Part shown: positions 62,646 to 64,000 of the stretch, piece by piece
Position numbering within the stretch: position 1 is the first letter of the stretch
Layout: each line of letters opens with the position of its first letter
NCBI RefSeq assembly: GCF_900100015.1
Contig: NZ_FNDD01000012.1
Coordinates: 1 to 64,000, forward strand
Length of the DNA stretch: 64,000 nucleotides
DNA from: Vibrio xiamenensis
GTDB lineage: Bacteria; Pseudomonadota; Gammaproteobacteria; Enterobacterales; Vibrionaceae
Direction: 5' to 3'
The notes under the pieces: generated by a model
Told to the model about the DNA's origin: nothing
Seen by the model: only the letters and a program-made list of their open reading frames with translations
The model's database searches: none
Made by a program: the position numbers and the translations under genes

Positions 62646-63266
62646 TTAGCGATTGAGCGCAAAGGTTGGTAGAGATAGGTGCCAACGAATAGCGCCCAGG
62701 CGTATCACTAGCGTCGAAAGCACTCCGGAAAGAAACGCGCTTGAGGTGCTGTAACCCAGCGCCAACGCACTGGTATGGAAAATACCGCCAATAATACAGG
62801 CTGTTGCATACACTTCACTTCGTAACACCATCGGAACTTCACGCGCGAGGACGTCGCGAATGATGCCGCCGCCGCAACCGGTGATTACGCCCATGATAAT
62901 GGCCACGAGAGGTGAGCTTTGGTAGTTCATGGCTTTTTCTACACCAATGCCGACAAACACCGCCAAACCAATCGCATCGCACACGGGTAAAACCCACCAA
63001 GCAATACGTTTTGGCCGTCTGACCACCAGCATGGTTAGTACGCAGGTGACGAGTATCACCCACAAATAATTATTGTCGGTTACCCAAAATACGGGCATTG
63101 CGCCTAGCGACATATCTCGAATCGTCCCACCGCCAATCGCAGTGACGCTGCCTAATACGATTACGCCAAATGGATCCATTTTGATTCGCCCCGCTAACAG
63201 CACTCCTGATATGGCGAAAATAGCGGTGCCGAATAAGTCGATCAGATAAAGAAGTGTTGAATCCAT
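62646..63266 (-). CDS. Trimeric intracellular cation channel family protein (YicG-like)
   Basis: 206-aa inner-membrane protein with seven predicted helices. It contains the two diagnostic repeats of this family (UPF0126/TRIC): AIGGGTIRDMSLGAMPVFWV and GCGGGIIRDVLAREVPMVLR, which in TRIC channels line the K+ pore. Prokaryotic members are cation channels in vitro; their physiological role is not settled. Monocistronic by position. Confidence 0.92.
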   Translation of the reverse strand: MDSTLLYLIDLFGTAIFAISGVLLAGRIKMDPFGVIVLGSVTAIGGGTIRDMSLGAMPVFWVTDNNYLWVILVTCVLTMLVVRRPKRIAWWVLPVCDAIGLAVFVGIGVEKAMNYQSSPLVAIIMGVITGCGGGIIRDVLAREVPMVLRSEVYATACIIGGIFHTSALALGYSTSSAFLSGVLSTLVIRLGAIRWHLSLPTFALNR

Positions 63267-63334
63267 AAAAGTAAGTATGCCGTTGCGTATAGACCTTTAA
63301 TGTGGCGGATTGTACGCAAAATCATACTTAAGTG

Positions 63335-64000
63335 TTAGCGATTTTCTCGTACCTTTTTGAAGTGTTCGCACACTTCGGTAATGGCGTTGAGGGTGCGTGG
63401 GGTCGGGCGGTTAATCCAATCTGAATTGAGCGACCAAACGTAACCGTTTTTGACGGCAGTAAGCTGCTTTTGCCAAGACTGCCACATGGTGCCGTTTTTG
63501 ATTGCGTGTTCGGAAGTGAAGATAACCTCTGGGTCACGAAGAATCACTTGTTCAATGCCCACTTTTGGATAGGGAGCTGAGCTATCGGCAAAAATATTCT
63601 CACCACCACAAAATTCAAATACTTCACTTGGCCATTTGCCTTTTGCCAACGTGATGACGGGTTTTTCCGCCAATTGATAGAAATATTTTACTTTGTCGTC
63701 GGTGGCGTATTTTTTCTTGAGCTCGTTAAGTTTAATGCGAAAGTCGCTGGCGGCTTGATGGCCGATAGTCGGATCATCGGCGTACTGGCTAAGTTGCTCG
63801 ATGTTTTCGGCAATGTCTTCAAGTGAATCGGTTTGGGTGTAGTAAATGCTAAGGCCAAATTGTTTGAGTTTTTCCAGCTCGCGGATTGGATTTCCGGCCG
63901 GCCAAGCGATGATCAAATCTGGTTGCAGCGCGATGATTCGCTCGATGTTGATGCCCTGATAACTGGAAACCGCTTCGAGTTTTTGCGCAGCAGGAGGGTA
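63335..64000 (-). CDS. btuF: Vitamin B12 ABC transporter substrate-binding protein BtuF (5' end beyond window)
   Basis: 221 codons are visible, open through the right edge; signal peptide and N-terminus are missing. The visible part has the class III binding-protein pattern: YPPAAQKLEAVSSYQGINIERIIALQPD is the usual loop after the first lobe, followed by LIIAWPAGNP, the bridging helix region, FEFCGGENIFADS, and the C-terminal lobe IEQVILRDPEVIFTSE. It binds cobalamin in the periplasm for BtuCD. Assignment to BtuF rather than another siderophore/haem binder rests on these motifs. Confidence 0.85.
   Translation of the reverse strand, partial: YPPAAQKLEAVSSYQGINIERIIALQPDLIIAWPAGNPIRELEKLKQFGLSIYYTQTDSLEDIAENIEQLSQYADDPTIGHQAASDFRIKLNELKKKYATDDKVKYFYQLAEKPVITLAKGKWPSEVFEFCGGENIFADSSAPYPKVGIEQVILRDPEVIFTSEHAIKNGTMWQSWQKQLTAVKNGYVWSLNSDWINRPTPRTLNAITEVCEHFKKVRENR

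Overview
The window is a chromosomal segment of a chitin-using gammaproteobacterium, almost certainly a Vibrio or a close relative in the Vibrionaceae. The evidence is a ChiS sensor kinase matching the Vibrio family in length and domain order, the chitobiose ABC transporter locus beside it, OmpU, ErpA, the order tyrS/dacB/ompU/greA/yhbY/rlmE/ftsH/folP/glmM/secG, and the order gltBD/yhcC/arcB/arcA/rraA-like/thrABC. Most of it is core genome. I saw no insertion sequence, prophage, CRISPR array or cargo island, and no large undescribed system. The unusual points are local.

Layout. (1) 1-13421, minus strand: chitobiose/chitooligosaccharide utilisation. From the promoter end these are a periplasmic binding protein, two permeases, two ATPases, a GH9 enzyme and a GH20 N-acetylhexosaminidase cut by the left edge; the regulator gene chiS lies upstream of the binding-protein gene. 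(2) 13605-21814: rsmC, an AI-2E-family permease, a 40-residue Cys-rich membrane microprotein, hemL, erpA, an M23 endopeptidase, tyrS, a YbaN-like protein, and an orphan 124-aa protein behind a long leader with a 14-codon upstream ORF. (3) 21883-31491: dacB, ompU, greA (with a leader attenuator), yhbY, rlmE, ftsH, folP, glmM, secG. (4) 31501-38111: tRNA-Leu(GAG), initiator tRNA-Met, rimP, nusA, infB, rbfA, truB. rpsO and pnp, which usually follow, are absent.

(5) 38162-50970: a DUF1499 lipoprotein, then two complete paralogous glutamate synthase gene pairs in tandem. (6) 51480-57454: radical-SAM yhcC, arcB, arcA with a perfect FNR-type site upstream, a DUF3293 pseudogene carrying four in-frame stops, an RraA-family protein, and a small outer-membrane barrel protein. 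(7) 57710-62581: the thr operon with a Thr/Ile-rich leader peptide and attenuator. (8) 62646-64000: a TRIC-family (YicG-like) channel and btuF, cut by the right edge.

How the genes work together. ChiS and the binding protein sense and import chitin disaccharides, which the cytoplasmic glycosidases would break down. GltBD, ThrABC, HemL and ErpA form an amino-acid, haem and iron-sulphur core. ArcAB, with the FNR site, links it to oxygen status. The points most worth checking are the Glu-to-Asp change at the GH20 catalytic acid, the uORF leader before the orphan gene, the synteny break between truB and gltD, the decayed DUF3293 gene, and the intact aldolase motif in the RraA-family protein.
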